Counted from the first letter of the stretch, positions 35,274 to 45,052 are shown. The stretch is DNA of 64,000 bases from Flavipsychrobacter sp964461535 (GCA_964461535.1 CAYWUY010000001.1:62001-126000), one strand, 5' to 3'. The notes: generated by a model from the letters alone, not told the origin. Numbers and translations: made by a program.

Positions 35274-37343
35274 ATGAAAAAGTCAATTCTATATATATTA
35301 TTAGCAGCTAGTTTTTCTGCAAACGGGCAAGCCATACAAACCGCAGTTTCTCGCAATTGGGAGCCTAAGCCTACTATACACGCTATTCCGCCTAAATATT
35401 TTGGAGAGCACGCGGTATACTTGCTTAATAACCTTAACATAGATTATAAAATAGAGAACGGGGCACTTATATCTTACCGTACACGCCACTTTATAGTTAA
35501 AGTGCTTGACAAAACAGGCATTGAGAACTTTAACACTCAAGAGATAGGCTTGTATACCAATATAGATTCTATTAAAGCCAGAACTATATTACCCGACGGA
35601 AGTGTAAGAAACGTTACCCAAGAAATGTGGGAGTTAAAACGTAACAGCCAGGGAGGAGTGTCTCTGATATTTGCAATGGATGCTGTTGAAAAAAATTCAG
35701 AAATAGAGGTTTTAATAAAAGATGTAGACTATGAAGATAAATGGGGCAGGTATTATATGCAATACAGTATACCTAACCTCAACTCTTATATTAATATCAC
35801 TTATCCTAAGTCTATCAGTTTTGACTTCAAAGGCTACCATGGCGTAGGAAAAATAGAGGAGAGTATTTCAGGAAACCGTAAACAAGTGAGTATCTATAAA
35901 AAGGATATTCCTGCTTTGCAACCCGAAAAAATGAGCTATTACAACCTCTATAGAATGGCCGTTGATTATCGCCTAAACTATAATACCGATGTTAATCATA
36001 TAAAAGATGAAGAATTTGGGTGGAGCCGTTTATTACCTAAGATTTATAAAAACTTCTATTCTTTTAGCAAAGATGATACAGCCGCTGCAAAAAAAATTCT
36101 TAGAGACCTTGGCGTAAGAGGCACGGAGTCGGAAGCTGAAAAGATTAAAAAAATTGAAGACGGCATTAAGTCTAACTATGCTTTATATCCGGCTTTACTA
36201 CAAAAAGGCTCTAACGCCTTAGATAGCATTGCAGAGTATAAAAGAGCTACCAACAATGGATACATTAAACTATTTGCTGCATGCTTTACCCAAGCTGGTA
36301 TTCAACACGAAATTGGTTATACTGCTAACAGACGCAATTTTATTGTTGACAGTAAATTTGAAACTCCTGATGCACTAAATGAAGTTGTGTTTTACTTTCC
36401 TGCTTTAGATGGTTATTTAGACCCTCTAGCTACAGAATACAGATATCCTTTTATACCGGTAGAATATACAAACAACAAAGGGGTATTCTATCCTGCCAAT
36501 CCTGAAAGAGGTTTCCAAATGGGTCGTCAGGGTGCTGCAGTTAACTTACAAGGTGCACAAATAAGAAAAATACCTACTCTTGGCGAGGAAAAATCTGCAT
36601 TTAAAGCGGCTGCCAACATAAGTATTAGCCCAGACATGACTGTAACCACAGATGTTACCTATAACTACAGTGGCTATGATGCTGCAGAAATGCGCTACAA
36701 TTACAGCAGCAAAAACGAACAAGATAGAAAAGACATGGTTCTTAACTTGGTAGATGTTGCTGAAAAAAGAGATGACATCATTCGCTATGATGTTAGTAAC
36801 TACAGCACTTCGGCAGCAGGTAGTAATAAACCATTCCAAATACATGCACTGGTAAAAACACCTTGGATGGTATATAAAGCCGGTAACGACTACCTAATAA
36901 AAGTAGGCGGTGCTATTGGCGACCAACTATCAATGTATGACATTAAGGATAGACTATTACCTGTAGATATAGATCACCCAATTCTTAAGAAGTATAGCAT
37001 TACGGTAGAAATACCTAAGGGCTACAAACTTAAAAATGCTGAAAGCCTAAAAAATCATGTAGAACACTTTGACATGAATACAGGCGATATAACAGCTAGT
37101 TTTGATGCTACTTATAGTGTTGCAGGTAATAAAGTATCTATTAATGTAAGACAAAACATAAGCAAGCTACACTATAGCATTTACGATTTCGACAGAATAA
37201 AAGGTGTTATTAATGCAGCTGTAGACTATAGTAATGCAGGCATATTACTGGAGCCTATAAAAGTTAAAACAGTAAAAAAGGCTGCCATTGCTAAAAAAGC
37301 GCCGGCAAAACCCCTAACACCTTCAAATGTTCAACATCTTTAA
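35274..37343 (+). CDS. DUF3857/transglutaminase-like protein lacking the catalytic triad
   Basis: 689 residues. Signal peptide 1-19 (ANGQA). It has the same order of regions as its upstream neighbour: DUF3857-like (about 60-230), transglutaminase-like (about 270-400) and a beta C-terminal domain. In the transglutaminase region the sequence is ATNNGYIKLFAACFTQAG, so the catalytic Cys position is Asn (about residue 327), and the His position is Glu in LNEVVFYF. The Asp position is kept in YLDPLA. This makes it a likely pseudoenzyme, perhaps a regulator or binding partner of the active paralogue encoded 10 bases upstream. Such pairs are inferred to work together but I know of no proof. Confidence 0.8.
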   Translation: MKKSILYILLAASFSANGQAIQTAVSRNWEPKPTIHAIPPKYFGEHAVYLLNNLNIDYKIENGALISYRTRHFIVKVLDKTGIENFNTQEIGLYTNIDSIKARTILPDGSVRNVTQEMWELKRNSQGGVSLIFAMDAVEKNSEIEVLIKDVDYEDKWGRYYMQYSIPNLNSYINITYPKSISFDFKGYHGVGKIEESISGNRKQVSIYKKDIPALQPEKMSYYNLYRMAVDYRLNYNTDVNHIKDEEFGWSRLLPKIYKNFYSFSKDDTAAAKKILRDLGVRGTESEAEKIKKIEDGIKSNYALYPALLQKGSNALDSIAEYKRATNNGYIKLFAACFTQAGIQHEIGYTANRRNFIVDSKFETPDALNEVVFYFPALDGYLDPLATEYRYPFIPVEYTNNKGVFYPANPERGFQMGRQGAAVNLQGAQIRKIPTLGEEKSAFKAAANISISPDMTVTTDVTYNYSGYDAAEMRYNYSSKNEQDRKDMVLNLVDVAEKRDDIIRYDVSNYSTSAAGSNKPFQIHALVKTPWMVYKAGNDYLIKVGGAIGDQLSMYDIKDRLLPVDIDHPILKKYSITVEIPKGYKLKNAESLKNHVEHFDMNTGDITASFDATYSVAGNKVSINVRQNISKLHYSIYDFDRIKGVINAAVDYSNAGILLEPIKVKTVKKAAIAKKAPAKPLTPSNVQHL

Positions 37344-37357
37344 ATAAAAATAAATGC

Positions 37358-37408
37358 AGCAACTGCTACCCCCTATTAAGGGATATAGGTAGCAGTTGCT
37401 TATATTTT
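37358..37408 (+). terminator. Terminator of the DUF3857 pair
   Basis: Thirteen-base arms agcaactgctacc (37358-37370) and ggtagcagttgct (37388-37400) with an inner ccct/aggg stem, then a T-rich tail. Confidence 0.8.
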
Positions 37409-37419
37409 AACTATCGTTT

Positions 37420-37451
37420 TTTGTCATTTGTAGTATAAGGGCGTAGGTTTG
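37420..37451 (+). promoter_or_regulatory. Complete Bacteroidota promoter of the VWA gene
   Basis: TTTG (37420-37423), exactly 20 bases, then TAGGTTTG (37444-37451), matching the -33/-7 consensus at the correct spacing; the start codon follows after 16 bases. It is the best promoter in the window. Confidence 0.75.
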
Positions 37452-37467
37452 CCTTTGAAGTTGTACA

Positions 37468-39843
37468 ATGCGTTTTAAAGGCTTAATATTATTACTTGTT
37501 TCTATACTTACTATCTCGCGCTCTTCAGCACAAGATAACAGCAATTACACCCAGTCAAGGGTTCTTATATTGCTAGACGAGTCGTCTAGTATGCTACAGC
37601 CTTGGGCTGGTGGCGAAGCCAAACATAAAGTAGCAGCACAACTTATTGCTCGCCTTATAGATAGCGTATATGTTGTTAACAAAGATGTAGAGTTCTCTCT
37701 GCGTGTATTCGGCAATCAGTTTACTGTGCCCGAGCATAACTGTACCGATACAAAAAATGAGGTGCCGTTCAGAAAACAAAATAAGTCTCAAATAGAGTTT
37801 AGGTTAGATGATTTACAACCACTAGGGGTTACAGCCATTGCATATAGCCTGGAGCAAGCTGCTGAGAACGATTTAATTGATGAGGCTCATAATGCCTACA
37901 GCATCATACTAATAACAGACGGTGGCGAAAGCTGTGGTGGCGATATATGTGGTGTTATGCAAAAGCTACTCCGCAGAAAGATATTTTTCCGTCCTTACAT
38001 CCTTAGCTTAGAAGATGCGCCGGAATTGCGGAAAGAGTATGCCTGTATGGGCGACTACCTTACAGTAACTAAAAAGGGTGATATTGGTGTGGCCGTAAGC
38101 ACCATAGTAAAGGCATTTAGACCGGCAATAAAAATTACCAAAGACGAGTATAAAAAAATTCAAGAGCTTACCTCCAACCTACCAAGCGCGTTATCTACCA
38201 ACACTACAAAGCTAAACACTAAGGTAGAGGTTAGCGAGGAGCCTACCATAAAGCCTGCCACAACACCTAAAAAAGCAGTAATTCCTGTAAAAGACACTGT
38301 AAAGGCTGTATTACCTAAACCGGTGAAAGATACCGTAGTGCCTAAACCTATTAAGGTTTCAAACATTAAAGTAGATGAAGTAGTGGAGCGACCTGCTCCT
38401 ATAAAAATATCGGTTCTAATGCCTAGTAGCAACAGCCGTAAGTTTACTACCATACCTAAACTATCGCCCAAGGCAGTAAATAATGTTCCTTATAAGTTCG
38501 ATTTATCTGCAGATTTGCTACCTCCACCTCCTACACCCACTACTATTAAGGCTGCCACAATTATTGGCAATACAGCCAAATACACCGTAAGCATTCCTAA
38601 GCCTGCGAAACAAAAAACATTCAGCCTACCGGCTATGCAACTGAACATAGATGATAGTATGAAGGAGGCACCACGCCCTGCAGCTATAAGTATAACTGCA
38701 TTAGTAGCATCTGCACCACGCACTACATCAGTAAAAATAAAAAGCATAAAACCTAAAGAGTACAGCTTACCCAAAGTAATAGCCCCGACACCAGAGGTAG
38801 ATAGCGTTCCTGTTGTTCCAAAAGTGGCGGTAAGCATGAGTAAATTAAAACCCTCTAAAATTCGCTTCAGACTATTATTTAAAGTAGAAGAGTCCTCAGC
38901 TAAAAAAGTAACTGAAGTTCCTTTACACCCTTATCAGCCAGATCCTCCGGCTCCAGCTTCAACGCCACCCCCTGCACCTGCACCAAAACCTGCACCTAAA
39001 CCAACACCTAAAAAACCTACTACTGCTATAACACCGGCTAAACCTATTACCCCACAACTTCCTAAAACGGGAGAGTTTAAGGTAGAGCGTGTAGACAATG
39101 ACATTACTACTGTAGAAATATACCTAACCAACGGAAAAGGCAAATTTTACCATACTACTCCTAGAATTACTATCATAGATGCTGTTAGCCAAAAGGAAAT
39201 TAAAAAAGCTTACCGCACTGTAAATGAAGCGGGCGAACCCGATCCGTTAAACGACCTTGCACCTGGCAAATATGACCTGATAATACCCGGCAGAGATGCC
39301 ATTTACGCTAGTATAGAAGTAGTAGCCAATAAGCGCAATAAGGTAATGATGGTAATAAAACCTACCAGCTTATTCTTCTACTATGACAAGGACATGAATA
39401 GACCCGTAAAAGAATACGGAGCTCTTGTGCAACAACGTAATACTCCCGATGGTGTCAAAGTAGTTCAAGCATGTACTGACAGACGAGAATATGAACCTGG
39501 TAATTACTTTATTACAATTAACACATTGCCGGAATTCTCTGTTAACGGCGACTTAGTGGGCAATGCCGAGGTGGGTATTAAAATACCTGTGCCTGGTTTC
39601 TTAAAAGTAGACAATGTGGTTAATGCCGTTGAGGCTACATTATTTAAAGAAGATGGCAACAAGTTTGCTGCTTTTTATAAGTTAAAGCTCAGCAGCCCTG
39701 AAGCGCAGCATTTGGTGCTACTACCGGGTCGTTACCAAATATTATATAACAATGGCGACTCTAAATTTGCAGCCTCTGACCGCACTAAGATTTTCTTTGT
39801 AAAATCTGAAACTGAAACCGTTGTACCACTTACCAAAAACTAA
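37468..39843 (+). CDS. VWA domain protein with long Pro/Lys/Thr-rich linker
   Basis: 791 residues. Signal peptide 1-21. A von Willebrand A domain (about 30-215) has the MIDAS motif Asp37-x-Ser39-x-Ser41 (LLDESSSM) and a later ITDGGES, so divalent metal binding is expected. Residues about 230-560 are low complexity, rich in Pro, Lys, Thr and Val. They include imperfect repeats such as PVKDTVKAVLPKPVKDTVVPKP and KYTVSIPKPAKQKTFSLP, and a PAPAPKPAPKPTPKKP stretch near 510. The C-terminal 230 residues (GEFKVERVDNDITTVEIYL onward) look like two or three small beta domains. It is probably an extracytoplasmic adhesion or scaffold protein. The function is unknown, and it ends just before a GNAT gene. 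Confidence 0.8.
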   Translation: MRFKGLILLLVSILTISRSSAQDNSNYTQSRVLILLDESSSMLQPWAGGEAKHKVAAQLIARLIDSVYVVNKDVEFSLRVFGNQFTVPEHNCTDTKNEVPFRKQNKSQIEFRLDDLQPLGVTAIAYSLEQAAENDLIDEAHNAYSIILITDGGESCGGDICGVMQKLLRRKIFFRPYILSLEDAPELRKEYACMGDYLTVTKKGDIGVAVSTIVKAFRPAIKITKDEYKKIQELTSNLPSALSTNTTKLNTKVEVSEEPTIKPATTPKKAVIPVKDTVKAVLPKPVKDTVVPKPIKVSNIKVDEVVERPAPIKISVLMPSSNSRKFTTIPKLSPKAVNNVPYKFDLSADLLPPPPTPTTIKAATIIGNTAKYTVSIPKPAKQKTFSLPAMQLNIDDSMKEAPRPAAISITALVASAPRTTSVKIKSIKPKEYSLPKVIAPTPEVDSVPVVPKVAVSMSKLKPSKIRFRLLFKVEESSAKKVTEVPLHPYQPDPPAPASTPPPAPAPKPAPKPTPKKPTTAITPAKPITPQLPKTGEFKVERVDNDITTVEIYLTNGKGKFYHTTPRITIIDAVSQKEIKKAYRTVNEAGEPDPLNDLAPGKYDLIIPGRDAIYASIEVVANKRNKVMMVIKPTSLFFYYDKDMNRPVKEYGALVQQRNTPDGVKVVQACTDRREYEPGNYFITINTLPEFSVNGDLVGNAEVGIKIPVPGFLKVDNVVNAVEATLFKEDGNKFAAFYKLKLSSPEAQHLVLLPGRYQILYNNGDSKFAASDRTKIFFVKSETETVVPLTKN

Positions 39844-39847
39844 TACT

Positions 39848-40288
39848 ATGTCTGCTATTCAACTACAAGAAATTGACTATACCCATCCGGTGTATTATAA
39901 TGAAGTGTGGCACCTGCGTGAGGCAGTATTACGTCAGCCTATAGGTTTATCGTTAAAAAATGAAGACCTAAGCATGGATAAAGAAGATAGTATCATTATT
40001 GCACTGCATAACAACGCTGTTATAGGCTGTATAATGATGCATCCACTAGCAGACGGTGCAGTAAAACTAAGGCAGATGGCTGTGTATCCTGAGTGGCAAG
40101 GAAAAAACATAGGTAAGCAAATAATGGACTACGCCCTAGCAATAGCTATTAAAAAAAGCTATACCCGTATCGTATTTCATGCACGAATGACGGCAGTAGG
40201 CTTCTACCAAAAGTTGGGCTACAACGTTACTAGCAACGTTTTTGAAGAAGTGGGTATACCTCATGTAGTTATGGAAAAGTTATTATAA
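39848..40288 (+). CDS. GNAT family N-acetyltransferase
   Basis: 146 residues from the ATG at 39848; a nine-residue in-frame extension overlaps the VWA gene and is not used. The acetyl-CoA motif RQMAVYPEWQGKNIGKQIMD (Q-x-x-x-x-G) and the terminal strand TAVGFYQKLGYNV are present. It starts four bases after the VWA stop codon, so it is co-transcribed. The substrate is unknown. Confidence 0.88.
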   Translation: MSAIQLQEIDYTHPVYYNEVWHLREAVLRQPIGLSLKNEDLSMDKEDSIIIALHNNAVIGCIMMHPLADGAVKLRQMAVYPEWQGKNIGKQIMDYALAIAIKKSYTRIVFHARMTAVGFYQKLGYNVTSNVFEEVGIPHVVMEKLL

Positions 40289-40322
40289 AAACCTTAGCCC
40301 CGCGCTATATACGTTATGGCCT

Positions 40323-40330
40323 TATCTTTG
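40323..40330 (+). promoter_or_regulatory. -7 promoter element of the M16-like gene
   Basis: TATCTTTG, 17 bases before the ATG at 40348 (eight before the alternative GTG at 40339). Confidence 0.5.
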
Positions 40331-40347
40331 ACTACAAAGTGATAGAC

Positions 40348-41631
40348 ATGACATTGAACAGAACTACTGCCCCACATATACACGATGCTATAGATTTTGA
40401 ATTTAAACTTCCGGCTATTAATAGCACAGCATTGCGCAATGGCCTACCGCTATACTGGATAGATGCAGGAGTACAAGAAGTAGCACAAATAGACTGGGTA
40501 TTCCCTGCCGGTATATGGTACGAAAACGATGGCTCTGTAGCACATGCAGCAGCCGGACTTCTAAAAAACGGAACAAGCAGGCACACCTCTGAACAAATAA
40601 GCGAAGCTTTAGAGTTTTACGGCGCACAGCTTAAAGTTAATCCTGGCAACGACTTATCTACCGTTACACTGTATTGCCTTACTAAGCACTTGCCTTCGCT
40701 ATTGCCAATGGTATACGAAATACTAACTGATGCTATTTACCCTCAGCACGAATTGGAAATCTATACCAACAACGTAATACAACGCCTATTGGTAAATCTA
40801 AGACAGTGCGAGTTTGTGGCTAATCAGCGAATAGATGCTACCCTATTTGGCGAAAACCACCCTTATGGTCGTTTTTCTAAACAAGAAAAAATAGCCAACC
40901 TCAACAGAGAATCTTTATTAAGCTTTTATAAACGCCACTACGACCTAAGCCGTGCCAAAATATTTATGGGCGGCAAAGTGGGTAATAAAGAAGTGCAACT
41001 ACTGAATGATATTTTTGGTAGCTACAACTCTTCTGCTCAACCATTGCAAGTGCCTTCCTTCGATGTGCAATCAAGCACCGAAAGAATACACCACATCAGC
41101 AACGACCCTAACGGCGTGCAAGGTGCTATACGTATTGGTAGATTATTCCCTAATCGCCACCACCCCGACTACAGCCCAATGGTAGTGCTTAATACTTTAT
41201 TTGGAGGCTATTTTGGGTCTAGGCTTATGAGTAACATCCGCGAAGACAAAGGCTATACCTATGGTATATACAGCTCTATGTCGCCTGATTTTAATGGAGG
41301 CTCTCTAGTAATACAAACTGAAACCGGACGTGCAGTTACAGAAGATGCAGTAAAAGAGATTTATAAAGAAATGGATTTGATATGTGCTGAAAAGGCAGAT
41401 GATGAAGAAATATTACTGGTTAAAAACTATCTTTTAGGTAGCCTTCTAGGCGACCTAGATGGACCATTTTCTATACTAGCTCGCTGGCGCAGCCTTATCA
41501 ATAATGGCTTCAACGAAAACAAGTTTTACGAAAACATCAATATCTACAAAAATATTACCGCCGGCGAATTAAGAGATTTAGCCGGTAAATATTTCAACAA
41601 AAAAGATTACTACGAAATAGTAGTTATTTAG
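40348..41631 (+). CDS. M16 family peptidase homologue without the zinc motif
   Basis: 427 residues from the ATG at 40348; a GTG at 40339 would add three. Both M16 lobes are present. The C-terminal lobe carries GGYFGSRLMSNIREDKGYTYGIY, the R/Y substrate-binding signature. The N-terminal HxxEH site is replaced by His66-Ala-Ala-Ala69-Gly70 (VAHAAAGLLKNGT), so zinc and the catalytic Glu are lost. In this phylum M16 proteins often work as an active/inactive pair (as in mitochondrial processing peptidase); this one looks like the inactive subunit. No active partner is adjacent. It has no signal peptide. Confidence 0.87.
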   Translation: MTLNRTTAPHIHDAIDFEFKLPAINSTALRNGLPLYWIDAGVQEVAQIDWVFPAGIWYENDGSVAHAAAGLLKNGTSRHTSEQISEALEFYGAQLKVNPGNDLSTVTLYCLTKHLPSLLPMVYEILTDAIYPQHELEIYTNNVIQRLLVNLRQCEFVANQRIDATLFGENHPYGRFSKQEKIANLNRESLLSFYKRHYDLSRAKIFMGGKVGNKEVQLLNDIFGSYNSSAQPLQVPSFDVQSSTERIHHISNDPNGVQGAIRIGRLFPNRHHPDYSPMVVLNTLFGGYFGSRLMSNIREDKGYTYGIYSSMSPDFNGGSLVIQTETGRAVTEDAVKEIYKEMDLICAEKADDEEILLVKNYLLGSLLGDLDGPFSILARWRSLINNGFNENKFYENINIYKNITAGELRDLAGKYFNKKDYYEIVVI

Positions 41632-41687
41632 TACTTCTTTAACTATAGTTTCTACAAATATTCTTTTACTGTCATTTGAAATTAATG

Positions 41688-41695
41688 TACGTTTG
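41688..41695 (+). promoter_or_regulatory. -7 promoter element of the AIM24 gene
   Basis: TACGTTTG, 22 bases before the ATG. A weak -33 (TTTT, 41664-41667) sits 20 bases upstream of it. Confidence 0.45.
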
Positions 41696-41717
41696 AGCCA
41701 TAAATACATAAACAACA

Positions 41718-42512
41718 ATGCGTAACAATCACGAAATAGACTACAGAATATTCGGGGAAGAAATGCAATATGTCGAAATAGAGCTAGACCCTATGGAGAC
41801 AGCCATTGCTGAAGCGGGCAGCTTCATGATGATGGATGATGGAATACAAATGGAAACTATTTTTGGCGATGGTAGCCAAAAAAGTAGCGGACTAATGAAT
41901 AAATTGTTCTCAGCAGGTAAACGCTTGCTGGTGGGCGAAAGTTTGTTTGTTACCACATATACCAATGTTGGTCAGGGTAAAAAAAGAGTATCTTTTGCTT
42001 CTCCTTATCCGGGTAAAATTATACCGCTTGACTTGCAGCAATTAGGTCATAAAATAGTGTGCCAAAAAGATGCTTTCTTATGTGCAGCTAAAGGTGTTAG
42101 TCTAGGTATAGAGTTTCAGCGCAAACTTGGCACCGGTCTGTTTGGTGGCGAAGGTTTTATCATGGAAAAGCTAGAGGGCGATGGCATGGCATTTGTGCAT
42201 GCTGGTGGTCACGTTTTTCATAAAGATTTAGCACCCGGCGAGCTAGTAAAGGTAGATACGGGTTGTATTGTAGCTTTCACCTCGCAAATCAATTATGATA
42301 TCCAATTTGTAGGTGGTATTAAAAACACACTGTTTGGTGGCGAAGGTGTATTTTTTGCTACACTGCGTGGCCCAGGCCGTGTATGGATACAAACTTTACC
42401 TATCAGCCGCTTAGCTAGCCGTGTATTATCTTACGGTACTGGCTCTCATAGAAAAGAAGAGGGCAGCATACTAGGCGGCCTTGGCAATCTGCTAGACGGC
42501 GACGGATACTAG
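41718..42512 (+). CDS. AIM24/TIGR00266 family protein
   Basis: 264 residues, the usual size. It starts with EIDYRIFGEEMQYVEIELD and contains EAGSFMMMDDGIQMET, GLFGGEGFIMEKLEGDG, VDTGCIVAF and GGIKNTLFGGEGVFFATLRG, the repeated beta-rich motifs diagnostic of the family (trp RNA-binding attenuation protein-like fold). The family role is unclear; the yeast member acts at mitochondrial inner-membrane organisation. Here it is a cytoplasmic soluble protein with its own promoter and terminator. Confidence 0.92.
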   Translation: MRNNHEIDYRIFGEEMQYVEIELDPMETAIAEAGSFMMMDDGIQMETIFGDGSQKSSGLMNKLFSAGKRLLVGESLFVTTYTNVGQGKKRVSFASPYPGKIIPLDLQQLGHKIVCQKDAFLCAAKGVSLGIEFQRKLGTGLFGGEGFIMEKLEGDGMAFVHAGGHVFHKDLAPGELVKVDTGCIVAFTSQINYDIQFVGGIKNTLFGGEGVFFATLRGPGRVWIQTLPISRLASRVLSYGTGSHRKEEGSILGGLGNLLDGDGY

Positions 42513-42539
42513 ACATCAATAAACATAACTAACTATAAG

Positions 42540-42567
42540 GCAGCATCTTTCGAGGTGCTGCTTTTTT
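42540..42567 (+). terminator. Terminator of the AIM24 gene
   Basis: Stem gcagcatc/ggtgctgc (one G-T pair) with a short loop, followed by a T run at 42562-42567. Confidence 0.85.
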
Positions 42568-42643
42568 GTTTGGGGGTTAATTATGGTTAAATAGTTTATA
42601 CCACATATGCATTGCTATTATTTTCGCTCCATATTAATAGCCT

Positions 42644-45010
42644 ATGTATAGCAAGCTTATCTTCACTACTCTACTCTCAGTATTAACTAAAGCAGTTATA
42701 GCACAGTCCATATCGGGCAGCGTGCAGGCACCCAATACAAGTATAAGTTTGGTAAACCTGTATAGTTGCAAAGACTCTAGTCTAGTTGCAGGCACTTATT
42801 CCGATAGTACCGGTGTCTTCTCTTTCGCCAAAGTAGATACCGGGTGCTATTATCTAACGGCTATTTCCGAAGCCGGTAAAAGCCCTGCTTACCCTATAGT
42901 ATATACGGGTACATCTATTACCAATATTGTTCTGAATATTACAGCATCAGAGCTAAGTACGGTTACTGTGGCAGCAAAAAAGCCCTTCATAAAAGTTGCT
43001 AATGGAAAAACTATCATTTCGGTAGAAGATATGCCTAGCCTTATGGGGGCTAGCGTTTTAGATATGCTAGCTAAGCTACCCGGGGTTAGGGTATCTACTG
43101 AAGGTTTGATAAGCATGAACGGAAAAAGTGGTGTATTAGTGCTTATCAACAATAGAGAAACTTACCTTACCGGAACTGATTTAGCAGCCTACCTGCGCAC
43201 TATACAGCCCGAGGAGGTTAAGACAGTAGAAATCATTACTCAGCCCGATGCTTCTTATGCCGCTAGTGGCAATATGGGTATCATCAATATAACTACTAAA
43301 AAAAACAAAAGACCGGGATGGTATGCTGCTTTCAATGCTACAGTAGGCCAAAACGTATATCACTACCATAGGTCGTCTGCCAATATCAGCTACAATCATC
43401 AGAAATGGTCTTTCAATCTATTGGCTACAGAGCACTTAGGTAATGGCTTTGCAGCACTGCAACAACATCAAATAGCCAACGGCACTGAAAGCCAAATTCA
43501 ATCTCATCCTGTAGAAAGTTTTTCTACTCAAACATTACAATTACTAGTAGCACATAATACTAGCAGCAAATTTTCTTGGCAGGCCTCCTGTCGCGGAAGC
43601 TACCACCCTAACGAAATGCGCAACTTCATTACCAATAATTCTACTAACTCGTCTACCCAATTCGTTAATTATCAAACTATCCCCGAGGGCTTTATACGTA
43701 AAGATATCTTTAGCAATATGCAAGCTACTTATAAGCCCGACAGTACACAAAATCTAAGTTTCAGCGCCGATCATCTTAGCTTTAGTAATAACACTAACCA
43801 AGATATTAGTAGCTACAATTATGATACTTTAGGAAACCCTATTGCCAACCCTTTACTACTTAAAAGCAAACAACCCACACAAACAATTGTCTATTCAGCC
43901 AAGGTAGATTATACTAAAAACTTTAAAAATTGGGAACTAAGCTTAGGGGCAAGAAGCAGCTTTGTTAAAAACGATCATGAGTCCAATTTTAAAACCAACT
44001 ACAACGGAAACTGGATAACAGATACCACACGTACCAATCACTTCTTATATACCGAGAATATCAACGCAGCATATATCAACATTAATAAAAACTGGAATAG
44101 CAAATGGCAAACAACACTAGGCCTGCGTGCAGAAAACACCAATGCATACGGCAAACAATACAACAACAATAGCACGTTTACAAAAAACTACATCAACCTC
44201 TTTCCTACCTTATTTTTAGGATATCAAATAAATGCCAACCACCGCATAGAACTCAACTCCGGTCGCCGAATTGATAGACCGGAATATAAACTGCTAAATC
44301 CCTTCATCTATTACTCTTTCCGGTATAGCTATTACACCGGCAACCCAAATCTTAACCCACAGTTTACTTACAATACCGAGTTAAGATATTCCTATAAAAA
44401 CCAAATTTTTATCAGTCTTAGCTACGATGCCACTAGCCAAATGATAGGCGATGTTTTTCTTACCGACAGCAAAGGACAATTTTACCAAAGCAGTCAAAAT
44501 ATTAACTCCTCCAACACTACCGCTATTAACCTTACGTACTATAAAAACTTGAACAATAAGATAACCATTACTACTACTGCGTATGGCTCTTACAATGCCT
44601 ATAAAGCACTTATAAATAATGAAAACATTACCACTTCTGGCAATGCACTATACCTAAACGGAGCGGTACAATGGAAAATCAATGAGCAATGGGGTGCCGA
44701 CTGTAATATCAATTATAGCCCTATATCTAATGCAGGTTTGTTTGTAAATAGATTGTCCGATGTATTTTTTAGTGGCGGAATAGAATATAAACCTACATCA
44801 GCTTTACAGCTTCGCTTATTTTTTAACGACCCTCTGTATACCTATCGATTTAGAGTGTACAATAATTATCCGGGTTATAGCTCTACTGCAGTGTATAGAC
44901 ATGCTACACAAGATATAGCCATTAGCTTAGCCTACAGTTTTGGTAAAAACAAAGCACTTACCAGTCGCTTAGAAAAACCTGATGAAACTAAACGCATGAA
45001 AACCGACTAA
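42644..45010 (+). CDS. Outer membrane beta-barrel receptor (CarbopepD-reg, plug, OMP_b-brl_3 type)
   Basis: 788 residues. Signal peptide 1-20 (AVIAQ). A carboxypeptidase-regulatory-like domain (about 21-105) is followed by a plug-like region (about 115-215) with LDMLAKLPGVRVSTEGLISM, VLVLINNRETYLTG and ASYAASGNMGIINITTKKN. The remainder is a large outer-membrane barrel ending DETKRMKTD. The last residue is not aromatic, and a charged tail follows the last strand (ALAYSFGKNKALTSRLEK-like). It is a TonB-dependent-receptor-like protein of the outer-membrane barrel family common in Bacteroidota. The ligand is unknown and there is no partner gene. Confidence 0.9.
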   Translation: MYSKLIFTTLLSVLTKAVIAQSISGSVQAPNTSISLVNLYSCKDSSLVAGTYSDSTGVFSFAKVDTGCYYLTAISEAGKSPAYPIVYTGTSITNIVLNITASELSTVTVAAKKPFIKVANGKTIISVEDMPSLMGASVLDMLAKLPGVRVSTEGLISMNGKSGVLVLINNRETYLTGTDLAAYLRTIQPEEVKTVEIITQPDASYAASGNMGIINITTKKNKRPGWYAAFNATVGQNVYHYHRSSANISYNHQKWSFNLLATEHLGNGFAALQQHQIANGTESQIQSHPVESFSTQTLQLLVAHNTSSKFSWQASCRGSYHPNEMRNFITNNSTNSSTQFVNYQTIPEGFIRKDIFSNMQATYKPDSTQNLSFSADHLSFSNNTNQDISSYNYDTLGNPIANPLLLKSKQPTQTIVYSAKVDYTKNFKNWELSLGARSSFVKNDHESNFKTNYNGNWITDTTRTNHFLYTENINAAYININKNWNSKWQTTLGLRAENTNAYGKQYNNNSTFTKNYINLFPTLFLGYQINANHRIELNSGRRIDRPEYKLLNPFIYYSFRYSYYTGNPNLNPQFTYNTELRYSYKNQIFISLSYDATSQMIGDVFLTDSKGQFYQSSQNINSSNTTAINLTYYKNLNNKITITTTAYGSYNAYKALINNENITTSGNALYLNGAVQWKINEQWGADCNINYSPISNAGLFVNRLSDVFFSGGIEYKPTSALQLRLFFNDPLYTYRFRVYNNYPGYSSTAVYRHATQDIAISLAYSFGKNKALTSRLEKPDETKRMKTD

Positions 45011-45052
45011 GTTTAAATAGCATTAATACATATCTTTTCGGGCTACTTATGT

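Noticed and set aside
38160..38837. Long minus-strand open frames opposite the VWA linker
   Set aside because: They arise from the Pro/Lys/Thr-rich codon bias of the real gene and have low-complexity Val/Gly/Thr products.
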